From Candidatus Flexifilum affinis (GTDB lineage: Bacteria; Chloroflexota; Anaerolineae; Aggregatilineales; Phototrophicaceae), in contig JADJPJ010000004.1 in assembly GCA_016713325.1 (NCBI GenBank), forward strand, positions 124,001 to 188,000: DNA of 64,000 nucleotides, given 5' to 3'. The position numbers were made by a program, and so were the translations under genes. The number at the start of each line of letters is the position of its first letter. Within the stretch, counting starts at the first letter, position 1. The notes under the pieces are model-generated. The model searched no databases, was not told the origin of the DNA, and was given only the letters and a program-made list of their open reading frames with translations. Below, in pieces: positions 20,496-29,337 of the stretch.

Positions 20496-20885
20496 TCATG
20501 GTCTCTGAAGACGCAGATCGACGCCCACGAGAGTCCATTCGTCGGTCATGCTCTGGCGCAGTTGCAGCGTGGCGTGGAAGCGCGCTTCGTCCAGCCGGCC
20601 GCCACGCAGACAGCGGAGATTCACGCGCATGACGACTTCGACGCGTTCATGCGCTGTGGCTGTCGATTCGATGACGACCTGTGCCTGACAATCGAGTGAC
20701 GACGGGAGAGTGCTGCGCATCCAGCGGGCCAGGGCGACGCCGGAGATTGTACGTCCGCGTGTCTGGGTCATCAGGGTAACGCTGGCGCCTAAAGAGGCGG
20801 CGCACCCTGCCAGATCGCCGCAGTTCCAGGCCTGCTCCATGCGGCGCAGCCAGGCTCTGATCGAGTAGTCGATATGCTGGGACAT
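20496..20885 (-). CDS. SnoaL/NTF2-like small protein
   Basis: Seen: 129 residues from MSQHIDYSIRAWLRRMEQAW. The order long helix - CGDLAGCAASL - SVTLMTQTRGRTISG - repeated beta strands (VVMRVNLRCLRGG, ARFHATLQLRQS, WTLVGVDLRL) matches the cone-shaped NTF2/SnoaL fold (DUF4440-like). ATG 20885 has GGAG six bases upstream. Such proteins are ligand-binding or small hydrolase/isomerase-like; no catalytic residues are assigned. It is a single gene between the HhH protein and a BTAD regulator. Confidence 0.6.
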   Translation of the reverse strand: MSQHIDYSIRAWLRRMEQAWNCGDLAGCAASLGASVTLMTQTRGRTISGVALARWMRSTLPSSLDCQAQVVIESTATAHERVEVVMRVNLRCLRGGRLDEARFHATLQLRQSMTDEWTLVGVDLRLQRP

Positions 20886-21009
20886 GATCGCTCCGCTCTG
20901 CATCTTCCCGCCTCTCGGCCGCGACATTTTCGCAGGTGATTGCACAGGTCGTGATGAGTCCAGCATAGCGGACTGTCGTAAAGAAGTCGTGAATGGGTGG
21001 CGGCGTGCG

Positions 21010-23814
21010 TCAGCCGGAGGCGAGCAGTTCGTCGATCTCGTCGATGTCTTTCTGAATCATTCCGACGTACTGCTCATGGCCAAGCGCGCGGAAGACCGCC
21101 TGACTCTGCGCGAAGTAGCTCCTTGACGCCCGCAGCTCATGCAGGTGGAACGACGACACCGCCAGATTGTTGAGCGCGTTGGCCTCCCAGTTCCGCGCGC
21201 CGATCTGACGGGCGATCGCCAGGGCCTCCAGATACTGCTCGATTGCCTCGGGATACTGCTCGCGCATGAAGGCGACGTTGCCCATACCGTTGGTGACCAT
21301 GCACATTCCATCCAGGCTGCCGACGGATTTGTAGACCGGCAGGGTCTTCAAATGCAGTTCGCGCGCGCCCTCCAGGTTGCCTTCCATCAGCAGAAGGTTG
21401 GCCATGAGGGTTTGAAGCCGGGCGGCGAGGAATTCATCGCCAATGCGGTCGCTGATTTCGATGGCACGCTCCGCGTAAGGGAGCGCCCGAGCCAGGTGTT
21501 CCAGCATCTGTTCGCGATGCGAGTCGCCATAGTGCACTTCGATTTGCGCGCGCTGGGCATGTCCGCTGGCCAGGCGCATCAGGCACTGCGCGCGATCCCA
21601 CTCGTCGCCCAGCGTTTCGCGCAGGGCGAGCGCCTCTTCGGCATAGGGAATAGCCAGATTGTGCGCCCCACGCAGCGCCTCGGAGTAGCCGAGGGCAAGT
21701 AGGGCGCGCGCAATGGCGTCGATATGAGCGGGATTATCACGCGAGAGGAGGGACAAACAGCGCTGAGTCAACTCAGTTGTCTTCTCCGCCTGATCGAGGC
21801 GCGACGTGGCCAGCGCCAGATGCGACAGCCAGACAGCGTAAGTCTCGCCGCCGGCGCGTCCGAAAACCGCTTCCGCGCCCTCCAACACCGCCAGCGCCAC
21901 GCGCCAGTTCGACTTCAGATCGTGAAAGAGTGACACACCGGGAAGCAGATCGCTCAGGATATCGGGGCGGTCGGCGCGGACCGCCAGTTCCCAGGCCGCA
22001 TGGATATTATCAGTCTCTTGAGTGAGTTCGTCGAGCAGCGCGCGCTGCTCGTGCGTCTTCAGGCGCGCCTGACGCTGCTGGAGAAGCTTCGTGTAGTATC
22101 GGAAGTAGAGGTCCTGTGTCTCTCCAAGCAGGCCGGAGTCGGCCAGCTTTTCCAAAAGGTACTGCCGCAGCATTTCGTGGACGACGAATCGCCCTTCGTC
22201 CTGACGCTGCACCAGCATCTTGTCGACAATGCCGAGCAGCATGACGAGTGATGCCCCTGCCACAGCCTGAGCGGACTCGCGGGTGAAGCCTCCAGGGAAC
22301 AGGGCGAGCGCCATCAGCACCCGCTGCTCCTGCGCCGAGAAGAGCTGCCAGGAATGGTCGAAGACCGCCCGCAGGCTGCGGTGGCGTTCCTCGTTGCGGG
22401 GGTGATCTGCTTCCAGCCCGGTGACGTTGGCGCCGATTTCGTCGGCCAGTTCCGCGACCGTCAGCAAGCGGGACCAGGCCGCCGCCAGTTCAATCGCCAG
22501 GGGCATGCCGTGGACCAGCGCGCAGATGCGCTGTACCGCCTCGGCCGGCTGCCGGCGCAGCAGGTCGTCGCCGCGGACGCGTTCGGCCGTCGTCCAGAAG
22601 AGTGTCATGGCAGGTGGAGTCGCTCCATCCTCGCGGGAGTCGCCACACGGTAGTCCTTCCAGCGCCAGCATCCATTCGCCTCGCAGATTGAAACGTTGGC
22701 GCGAGGTCATGACGAGCTTGAGATCGCTCGCCGTGCTGATCAGCTCTGCCAGGAAGTCATCGATAATGCCGGTGAGCTGCTCGACATTATCCAGAATGAG
22801 GAGCAGATGTTTTTCGCGCAGGTAATCGAGGATCTGGCCGCGTGGGGTACCGACCAAGGTCAACTGCAAGCGCAGGGCATCGGCTAGCGCAGTGAGAAAG
22901 GAGTCGAGCGTGCGTATCGAGGTCAGCTGAATCATGACTGCCCCGTGCAGCATGCGGCCCGCCTGGGCGTGTCCAAGGCGCAGGGCAAGACGCGTCTTGC
23001 CCATGCCGCCCAGGCCGACGATGGTGACCAGGTGACAGGTGGGATCATTCAGTCGTCGCGACAGCTCGTCCAGCTCGGCTGTGCGCCCTATGAACGGCGT
23101 CGTCTCGGTTGGAAGGTAGGTCAGCCGCTGCGCAGTCCTGATGCGTTCATACAATCGTGCCGTCTCTATCTCTGGTTCTACACCCAGTTCGCGATCCAGG
23201 ATTTCGCGGCACCTCTCATATTGTGCCAGCGCGGCCGGTCGCTGCCCGCTGCTGGCCAGAAGCATCATGAGCTGGCGGTGCGATTCTTCCTGAAACGGAT
23301 CGAGTCGCAGTAGGCGGTGCATGGTCGCGATGGCGGTCTCGTCGCTGCCGGCAGACTGCTGAGACGCCGCCTGCTGGCGCAGTATGGAGATCGCCTGATC
23401 GTGCAGACGTTCGCGCTCACTGGTCAACCAATCGTCGAATTCCGGCGCGTCGGCGATGCCAAAACCAGCCAGTAACTCGCCGCGGTACAGCCCTGCGTCG
23501 CGGGTGCGCATGAACTCGACGGCATCGATCCAGTGCGGCGCCTCGGCTTTGAAGGCGACGCTCTGGCGGGTGATGTCGAAGTAAGGTTCCAGCAGACGTT
23601 TGAGATTGGCGATGGCCTGGCGCAGGTTGGTGGAAGCGTCTTCGTCAGGCATGTCGCCCCAGAACAGCGCGGCAAGCGAGGAGCGCAGATGAGTCTGCTG
23701 AGGGGTCAGCGCCAGATAGCAGAGCAGGGCCTGGACTTTGCCGCTCACGAAACCAGTCACCGGTTCGTCGTCAAGTGTGATCTGGAGTCCGCCAAGGAGT
23801 TGAAGCTTCAGCAT
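21010..23814 (-). CDS. AfsR/SARP-like BTAD-STAND transcriptional regulator
   Basis: Seen: 934 residues, intact. Winged helix (1-80: MLKLQLLGGLQIT, FVSGKVQALLCYLAL, LRQAIANLKRLL), BTAD (about 95-235, SHRQLMMLLASSGQR), STAND ATPase with P-loop GLGGMGKT (267-274) and Walker-B LLLILDNVEQL (about 350), winged-helix linker, and TPR units in the last 300 residues (EGNLEGARELHLKTLPVYK, YPEAIEQYLEALAIA). ATG 23814 starts at the conserved first strand with GAGGG upstream; a longer start at 23850 is possible. It is transcribed away from the ScyD/ScyE-like gene, a candidate target. Signal unknown. Confidence 0.92.
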   Translation of the reverse strand: MLKLQLLGGLQITLDDEPVTGFVSGKVQALLCYLALTPQQTHLRSSLAALFWGDMPDEDASTNLRQAIANLKRLLEPYFDITRQSVAFKAEAPHWIDAVEFMRTRDAGLYRGELLAGFGIADAPEFDDWLTSERERLHDQAISILRQQAASQQSAGSDETAIATMHRLLRLDPFQEESHRQLMMLLASSGQRPAALAQYERCREILDRELGVEPEIETARLYERIRTAQRLTYLPTETTPFIGRTAELDELSRRLNDPTCHLVTIVGLGGMGKTRLALRLGHAQAGRMLHGAVMIQLTSIRTLDSFLTALADALRLQLTLVGTPRGQILDYLREKHLLLILDNVEQLTGIIDDFLAELISTASDLKLVMTSRQRFNLRGEWMLALEGLPCGDSREDGATPPAMTLFWTTAERVRGDDLLRRQPAEAVQRICALVHGMPLAIELAAAWSRLLTVAELADEIGANVTGLEADHPRNEERHRSLRAVFDHSWQLFSAQEQRVLMALALFPGGFTRESAQAVAGASLVMLLGIVDKMLVQRQDEGRFVVHEMLRQYLLEKLADSGLLGETQDLYFRYYTKLLQQRQARLKTHEQRALLDELTQETDNIHAAWELAVRADRPDILSDLLPGVSLFHDLKSNWRVALAVLEGAEAVFGRAGGETYAVWLSHLALATSRLDQAEKTTELTQRCLSLLSRDNPAHIDAIARALLALGYSEALRGAHNLAIPYAEEALALRETLGDEWDRAQCLMRLASGHAQRAQIEVHYGDSHREQMLEHLARALPYAERAIEISDRIGDEFLAARLQTLMANLLLMEGNLEGARELHLKTLPVYKSVGSLDGMCMVTNGMGNVAFMREQYPEAIEQYLEALAIARQIGARNWEANALNNLAVSSFHLHELRASRSYFAQSQAVFRALGHEQYVGMIQKDIDEIDELLASG

Positions 23815-24017
23815 AGGACCCTCGTTGCTCACCAGTGAAACAGGCTGCAAGGCGATTCACGTACACAGAGTCGAATTCACGATCACTTCACGATGGATTT
23901 CTAGTCTAGAAGTAGATCGCACAACACGCAAACAGCAGATAACAGGCCAGGAAACCACATGGGTGCGTGTAGAGGCGATTCATTTCAGCCAACTTTGGAA
24001 ACACGAGGAGCGAGCAC

Positions 24018-25070
24018 ATGAAGCAAGTTCGTTTGTTCCAGCCTACCCGCATCATTCCCTTCGTCGTCGCGTTGTGCCTGATCCTATTCGCTGCACCGGC
24101 CTTCGCACAGGACTTGCCGCCGCTGCCTGGCGAGCTAGTGGTCGGCGATCTCCCCGCGCCGCGCGGCATCGCCTTCGACGCGGCCGGCAATCTGATCGTC
24201 GCAGTGGCAGGCGCGGGTGGCGATATCACGCTGACGCTGCCGGGGCCAGACGGTGAAGCGGAAATGTCACTGGGGTTGACCGGGCGCGTTGTCTCCGTTG
24301 CTCCGGACGGCATGGCGTCAGATTGGATTCCCGGTTTCCCTAGCTACGCGACCGCCACGGAGACGGTGGGTCTCTACAGGGCCATCCCGCAGAACGATTC
24401 CCTGTGGATCGTGTTCAACGGCTCTGGCGCAGCCGCCACGGGCGCCTATTGGATGGACTCCGTCGTCGAACTGGATGCCGCTAGCCTGCGCGTTAAGCGG
24501 GTGATCAACCTGAACGCCATCGAAGCGGAACTGGACCCGGATGGCGCTGGGTTTGATACCAACGTCAGCGACATTGCCTGGGCCGCGGACGGCACGTTGT
24601 ACATTACCAATGCGGGCGGCAACGATCTGCTCTCCTGGACCGAAGAGGGCGGTTTGCAGGTGGTGCATGCCTGGACCGACAACCCGGTCCCGACCTCCGT
24701 CGAAGTGGCCGAGAATGGCGATCTGTATGTCGGTTTCCTGGGCGCGGGCATTGCTCCAGGCGCGGGCAAGGTCGAGCACTGGTCGAACGGCGAGTTGGTC
24801 GAGACCTTCGGCGGTTTGACGGGCGTGACCGATATCCTTCTGGATGGTGACACCCTCTACGCGGTGCAGCTCTTCCTCATCGGCGAACAAGGGCCCGGAC
24901 CCGGCAACGTGGTCATGCTGAGTGCTGATGGCGCGACGCCGGTCGCCGAAGGCCTGATCACCCCCTTCGCCCTGGGCAAGGGACCTGACGGTGCGATCTA
25001 CGTCAGCTATGGGACCATCGCCTTCGCGCCCGGCATGATGGGCGGTGTGGTCAAGCTCAGTGGGATGTAG
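24018..25070 (+). CDS. ScyD/ScyE-family secreted beta-propeller-like protein
   Basis: Seen: 350 residues; signal peptide with cleavage near AAPAFAQ (about residue 31); repeated NHL/SMP-30-like strands: LPAPRGIAFDAAGNLIVAV, VSDIAWAADGTLYITNAGG, PTSVEVAENGDLYVGFLG, ALGKGPDGAIYVSYGT. ATG 24018 has GAGGAG upstream. Family: ScyD/ScyE are named from the cyanobacterial scytonemin cluster but are widespread secreted propellers. A monohaem cytochrome follows 91 bp later on the same strand, so a periplasmic redox role is possible. No active site was assigned. Confidence 0.8.
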   Translation: MKQVRLFQPTRIIPFVVALCLILFAAPAFAQDLPPLPGELVVGDLPAPRGIAFDAAGNLIVAVAGAGGDITLTLPGPDGEAEMSLGLTGRVVSVAPDGMASDWIPGFPSYATATETVGLYRAIPQNDSLWIVFNGSGAAATGAYWMDSVVELDAASLRVKRVINLNAIEAELDPDGAGFDTNVSDIAWAADGTLYITNAGGNDLLSWTEEGGLQVVHAWTDNPVPTSVEVAENGDLYVGFLGAGIAPGAGKVEHWSNGELVETFGGLTGVTDILLDGDTLYAVQLFLIGEQGPGPGNVVMLSADGATPVAEGLITPFALGKGPDGAIYVSYGTIAFAPGMMGGVVKLSGM

Positions 25071-25161
25071 GTCTGTTCAGGTTCAACTTCGTCATGCCGA
25101 GGGAGCGCTCATCGGAGCGATCCCTCCTTCTTCGCAGAACCCAGACTCAGGAGTGGACCTC

Positions 25162-25602
25162 ATGCGCACGCTCATCGCCGTCCTGGCACTCGCCCTTCTC
25201 GCCGGCTTCGCTGTGCTCTCAACTCTTCCGGCAAGCGCCGTTTTTCCGATGGTTGCATCGCCCGAGGCGACACCGGTAGATGACTCCAATGGCGATCCGG
25301 CCCGCGGCGAGTCGATCTTTCGCCGTGGTACCGAGAGCGCGCCACCCTGCATTTCCTGCCACGCGATTGTTCCGGGTGGTTTCGGCATCGCCCCTAACCT
25401 GGCAGGCGTCCCCGAGCGGGCGGGCTTCCGTGTCGAAGGCCTGACGGCGGACGCGTATCTGCGCCAGAGTATCCTCGATCCGCTGGTGTTCATCGTGCCC
25501 GGCTTTCGGCCGATTATGGTCAACAACTACGCCGAGCTGCTCAGCGACCAGGAGCTCGCCGATCTGGTGGCATTTCTCAGCACAATGACGCCAACGTCGT
25601 AG
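25162..25602 (+). CDS. Secreted mono-haem c-type cytochrome
   Basis: Seen: 146 residues; signal peptide RTLIAVLALALLAGFAVLS; one haem site CISCH in ESAPPCISCHAIVPGG; a distal methionine candidate in PIMVNNYAELL; C-terminal helix DQELADLVAFLST as in class I cytochromes. ATG 25162 has AGGAG 8-9 bp upstream. Family: small electron shuttle of the periplasm or cell-wall space. It converges with the membrane partner of the HAO-like cytochrome, so the two loci may exchange electrons (inference). Confidence 0.88.
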   Translation: MRTLIAVLALALLAGFAVLSTLPASAVFPMVASPEATPVDDSNGDPARGESIFRRGTESAPPCISCHAIVPGGFGIAPNLAGVPERAGFRVEGLTADAYLRQSILDPLVFIVPGFRPIMVNNYAELLSDQELADLVAFLSTMTPTS

Positions 25603-25680
25603 GCAGAGCAGGGAAGCCATACCGAACCTCCAGGGTCAACGCACACGTCGCCGCAGGCGAACCGTGGCCCCGTCTGCAGT

Positions 25681-26583
25681 TCACCGGGCCGCTACCTCCC
25701 GCGGGTCGAGCAGGATGATCAGCCCCAGCAGGCCGACGTTGGCGAACAGCAGCGGCGCCAGCAGCGGCGACCCGCGCAGAAAGCGCTCGACCACGAAGAT
25801 GCCGCGCGGGATCAGGCTGGTGTTGAAATGCAGCACGAAACCGACCAGTCCGACCAGGATGAGCAGAATCATCGAGATGGCAAACAGCGCCAGATCGCCC
25901 CGGTTCGGGCGCTCGATGAAGCCGAGCGTCAGACTGGCGGTCATGGCGAACAGGCTGACGATGATCGGCAGCCAGACCCATCCGCTCTCCAGGTTGAAGC
26001 GCGCATGGTCGAGCACGCTGCTGATCAGCGCGGCCAGGATGAACAGGCTGACGATCAGAAAATAGGCACGCGTCTTGCTGTAGGGCATGCGGATCGTGCG
26101 TGCCCGCAGTAGGTGCAGGCGACCGCTGTCCGGCGGGCTTTCGATCCAGGCGGCGCTGATCCCCAGGATGCCGACCAGCGCGAAGAACAGCGGTCCCAGC
26201 AGCGGCGGCGCCCAGACCAGCGCGCTGACCGGCTCCTGCCCCGGTGATTCCAGCAGGACGGTGCGCGACAGGTGAAAATACACGCCGAGCAGACCGACCA
26301 GGATGCTGCCCAGGAAGACGAAGTTGGCCAGGAGGGTGGCCGCGCCCCGGTACTGGAAGGCGATCAGGCCGGCGATCAGCAGCAGAATGCCGGCCACCCC
26401 GCCGAACAGGATCGGGATCCACTCGTTGCGCGTGATCTGCCCGCTGGCGCTGTGGGCCAGCAGAATGTCGACGCTCAGGAAGATCTCGTTGATGGCCGCC
26501 ATCAACAGCATCAACTGGTCGCGGGTGATGGGCAGGTGTTCCAGGATGCGGGCGGGCGGAAAGACCATTTGCAGGTAGGACAC
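25681..26583 (-). CDS. Eight-TM membrane protein, partner of HAO-like cytochrome, unknown function
   Basis: Not a family I can name. Seen: 300 residues, about eight hydrophobic helices (LLMLLMAAINEIFLSVDILL, ILFGGVAGILLLIAGLIAF, PPLLGPLFFALVGILGISAA, YFLIVSLFILAALISSVL and others). It uses a GTG start 3 bp after the HAO-like stop with a strong AGGAGG ribosome site, so the two are co-translated. Loose resemblance to NrfD-like or quinol-interacting anchors is only in shape. Inference: membrane module passing electrons between quinones and the multihaem cytochrome. Confidence 0.75.
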   Translation of the reverse strand: MSYLQMVFPPARILEHLPITRDQLMLLMAAINEIFLSVDILLAHSASGQITRNEWIPILFGGVAGILLLIAGLIAFQYRGAATLLANFVFLGSILVGLLGVYFHLSRTVLLESPGQEPVSALVWAPPLLGPLFFALVGILGISAAWIESPPDSGRLHLLRARTIRMPYSKTRAYFLIVSLFILAALISSVLDHARFNLESGWVWLPIIVSLFAMTASLTLGFIERPNRGDLALFAISMILLILVGLVGFVLHFNTSLIPRGIFVVERFLRGSPLLAPLLFANVGLLGLIILLDPREVAAR

Positions 26584-26586
26584 GGG

Positions 26587-27948
26587 CTATCCTCCTGCTT
26601 CCAGGGTGACTTCCGGCGTGACGACCGGCCCGCCGAAATCGGCTTCCGCGGTCGCTTGTGCCCCGGCTGTCGTCTCCGGCTCGCCCATCCGTTCCTCGGC
26701 CATGACACGCAGCTCGGCCAGATCGGCCAGCATCTCGTAGGCGCCGTGCCACTGGGTGTAATCCGCGCCCTGCATCCACATGCCGAACTTTGCGGTTCGG
26801 CCCCAGTGGTGCCAGAGTTCGTAATCCACGAAGTCGATGGGCTCGTCGAATGGCTCGGATGTCAGCAGACCGGCCTCGCGCAGTGGGGCGACGATGTCGC
26901 GGCCCTGCTGGACCAGCGCGTTGATGGCCTCGGTGCCCCGGTCGGCGTCGGCGTAGAAGTCGGCGATGAAATTCGCGTTGTGGCATTCGCGGCAGACACT
27001 CTGCATGCGCGTCAGGTTGTCCTGCCAGGCGGGGCGACGCTCGCTGATCGGCGCGAACAGGTACCAGGTCAGCCGGTCGCCGACGTCGTGGGTCGTGCCG
27101 CTGGCGCCGAAGCCGCTGAAGTGACAGGTGGCGCAGGTCGGGGCGGGGAAGTCGCTGGTGGTCAGCGTGCCCGGCTCGGCCTCCCAGTGCCAGTCGTCGC
27201 CGCCGGTCATGTAGGCGATGCCGTGAGGCGATTCCTGGTAAATCTCCCACTGCGGGTGGTCCGGTCCGATATGGCAGGCGTTGCAGGTCTCCGGCTTACG
27301 GGCTTGCTCCAGGCTGAACTCGTGGCGCAGATGGCACTTCTGGCACTGGCCGATCGAGCCGTCCGGCTGGGGCGCGCCGACGTTGTGGCAGGTTTCACAG
27401 GCAAAGCGGGTGATATCCGGCCCTTCGATATCGAACAGAACGGCGCGCTGCTGGATCGGCCCGAAGGTGACTTCGGGGATGGCCTGATAGATCTCCAGCA
27501 GTTCCGGCGAGATCGAATCGATGCCGACCATGGCCACATAGGCGGGCAGGCTGTGGCGGCTCTGCGCGAACTGTGCCACTTCGTTTGCGTGGCAGTCCTG
27601 ACACATGGCCGGGGAGGGGCTGTTGACGACGAAGGTCCCTTCATGGGCGATGGCGCCGGGATAGTCGGAGGTCACTTCGTGGCAGTTGCTGCACGTGACG
27701 TTGGCGGCGGCCATGGTGCTGTGACCGTACTGCTCAACAATGCCGGGGGTGGTCTGATTGTGGCAGGTGACGCAGGCGTCGGTGCTCTGGGCCAGGACGT
27801 TGACGGCGCGCGGCTCGTCCGAGGTGGCGACCGAGTTGCTGATAGCCGCGAAGACCAGCGCCAGACCGGGGATGATGAGGATCACGATCAGTGCCACGAT
27901 CAGGATGCGCGCCGAGCGGATGAAGCCGGGCCTTTCGCCGTTGTTCAT
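26587..27948 (-). CDS. Octahaem c-type cytochrome, hydroxylamine-oxidoreductase-like
   Basis: Seen: 453 residues with an N-terminal TM anchor (about 13-36) and eight CXXCH sites starting at residues 59, 86, 116, 184, 202, 222, 272 and 319 (CVTCH, CSNCH, CQDCH, CETCH, CQKCH, CNACH, CATCH, CRECH). A C-terminal block, WHHWGRTAKFGMWMQGADYT followed by QWHGAYEML, is the HAO-family hallmark. ATG 27948 has GGGGAGA upstream; the longer frame lacks a site. Family: oxidises hydroxylamine or hydrazine, or runs in reverse to reduce nitrite or hydroxylamine. Whether the P460 cross-linking tyrosine is present I cannot decide by eye. A membrane anchor on the haem protein plus an eight-TM partner suggests quinone-linked activity. 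Confidence 0.9.
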   Translation of the reverse strand: MNNGERPGFIRSARILIVALIVILIIPGLALVFAAISNSVATSDEPRAVNVLAQSTDACVTCHNQTTPGIVEQYGHSTMAAANVTCSNCHEVTSDYPGAIAHEGTFVVNSPSPAMCQDCHANEVAQFAQSRHSLPAYVAMVGIDSISPELLEIYQAIPEVTFGPIQQRAVLFDIEGPDITRFACETCHNVGAPQPDGSIGQCQKCHLRHEFSLEQARKPETCNACHIGPDHPQWEIYQESPHGIAYMTGGDDWHWEAEPGTLTTSDFPAPTCATCHFSGFGASGTTHDVGDRLTWYLFAPISERRPAWQDNLTRMQSVCRECHNANFIADFYADADRGTEAINALVQQGRDIVAPLREAGLLTSEPFDEPIDFVDYELWHHWGRTAKFGMWMQGADYTQWHGAYEMLADLAELRVMAEERMGEPETTAGAQATAEADFGGPVVTPEVTLEAGG

Positions 27949-28171
27949 AGAGATCTCCCCTTGCAAGAGAATAAGTGAGCCTAAGGTGCGGCGGCGGGGC
28001 GGCGTTGCCGGCAGCATATGCGACGATGCTATTTGGGGCAGGGGCACCGTTGAGTCAGACGTGTGCTGTGCCCTTACGGCTTAGTATAGGAATGTCGGAG
28101 GGGGTGTCATCAACCGGTCGGGGGATATGCGCCGAAAGAGGCGATTGTCTCTCTGCATACGGCCCACAAAT

Positions 28172-28191
28172 GGCCTAACCGGGTTTAGGCC
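28172..28191. promoter_or_regulatory. Palindrome in divergent promoter of HAO-like operon and topoisomerase
   Basis: GGCCTAA and TTAGGCC flank CCGGGT, a perfect 7-bp inverted repeat within the 332-bp spacer 27949-28280. A dimeric repressor operator or a small hairpin are both possible. It lies about 90 bp upstream of the topoisomerase start and about 225 bp upstream of the HAO-like start. Nothing else is recognisable in this spacer. Confidence 0.4.
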
Positions 28192-28280
28192 GGGTGGCCC
28201 AGCGATGAACGCCGGAGACGCTGTAGCATACGCGCACACGACGGATGCGGGGCAGATCCGCCCCCTCGAAGGATATGGGT

Positions 28281-29288
28281 ATGGCACGTCTGCGCTACGT
28301 CTCGGCAAAAACGCGCGGTTACCAGCGCAAGAGACGCGGCAGGGGATTCACCTATCTGGACCCCAGGGGTGAGGTGGTGCGCGACCCGGAACTGCTGGAA
28401 TGGTTCGGCTCGCTCGGTATCCCGCCGGCCTGGACCGAGGTGTGGATCAGCCCGTACCGCAATGGTCACATCCTGGCCACCGGCCGCGACGATAAAGGCC
28501 GAAAACAGTACCGCTATCACCCGGACTGGCAGGCCGAGCGCAGTCAGCAGAAGTACGACGAGCTGTTGGAATTCGGGCGGACGCTGCCGCGCCTGCGCGA
28601 AGTCTCGGAGGAGTACCTGCGCCAGCGGACGCTCACGCGCGAGCAGGTGCTGGCCGCCATCGTGCGCCTGCTGGAAACCACGCTGATCCGCATTGGCAAC
28701 GAGGAATATGCCCGGCACAACGAGTCGTATGGCCTGACGACCCTGACCGACGACCATGCCCAGGTCAACGGCAGCGAAATCGTCTTCGAGTTCGTTGGCA
28801 AGAGCAAGAAGCAGCACACCGTCGTGCTGCGCGACCGGCGGCTGGCGAAGATCGTCAAGCGCTGCCAGGACATCGAGGGCTACGAGCTATTCCAGTACTT
28901 CGACGAAGCGGGAAACCACCAGGTCATCGACTCCGCCGACGTGAATGCCTACCTGCACGAGGTCACCGGCCAGCCCTTCACCGCCAAGGTGTTCCGCACC
29001 TGGGGTGGGTCGTCTCTGGCCATCAAGTTTCTGTGCGAGCAGTGCGCCGACGTGACGCCCGAAGCGGCTGCCCGCAACTGCGTGGCCCATGTGTCAGAAT
29101 CGCTTGGCAACACCAAGACCATCTGCCGCAAGTACTACATCCACCCGGCAATTCTGGATGCGCACCAGGACGGCCGGCTGTGCGACCTCTACGCGCAGCA
29201 CCAGCGCGAGACGGGGTCCGATCTCGACCTCGCGCCGGAAGAGCGAACCCTGCTCGCGCTGATTGAACAGCTCACCACACCAGGCTAA
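28281..29288 (+). CDS. DNA topoisomerase IB
   Basis: Seen: 335 residues from MARLRYVSAKTRGYQRKR. N-terminal beta region (GFTYLDPRGEVV, WTEVWISPYRNGHILATGRD), core helices (YLRQRTLTREQVLAAIVRLL, IRIGNEEYARHNESYGLTTL), and the catalytic region with active-site tyrosine at about Y286 in CRKYYIHP. RIGNEEY and FRTWGGS carry the conserved Arg residues. Family: monomeric type IB enzymes relax supercoils via a 3'-phosphotyrosyl intermediate. ATG 28281 fits the AAGGA site best; 28275 is an alternative. It stands alone; the next gene starts 49 bp downstream. Confidence 0.93.
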   Translation: MARLRYVSAKTRGYQRKRRGRGFTYLDPRGEVVRDPELLEWFGSLGIPPAWTEVWISPYRNGHILATGRDDKGRKQYRYHPDWQAERSQQKYDELLEFGRTLPRLREVSEEYLRQRTLTREQVLAAIVRLLETTLIRIGNEEYARHNESYGLTTLTDDHAQVNGSEIVFEFVGKSKKQHTVVLRDRRLAKIVKRCQDIEGYELFQYFDEAGNHQVIDSADVNAYLHEVTGQPFTAKVFRTWGGSSLAIKFLCEQCADVTPEAAARNCVAHVSESLGNTKTICRKYYIHPAILDAHQDGRLCDLYAQHQRETGSDLDLAPEERTLLALIEQLTTPG

Positions 29289-29337
29289 AAGCGGCCAGGT
29301 CCACTATACTCCAGTCAAATTGAACTGGAGGGGTTTG

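Noticed and set aside
25577..27250. Minus-strand frame of 557 residues
   Set aside because: Different frame of the HAO-like and membrane-protein genes; composition dominated by His/Arg/Pro/Gly without haem sites.
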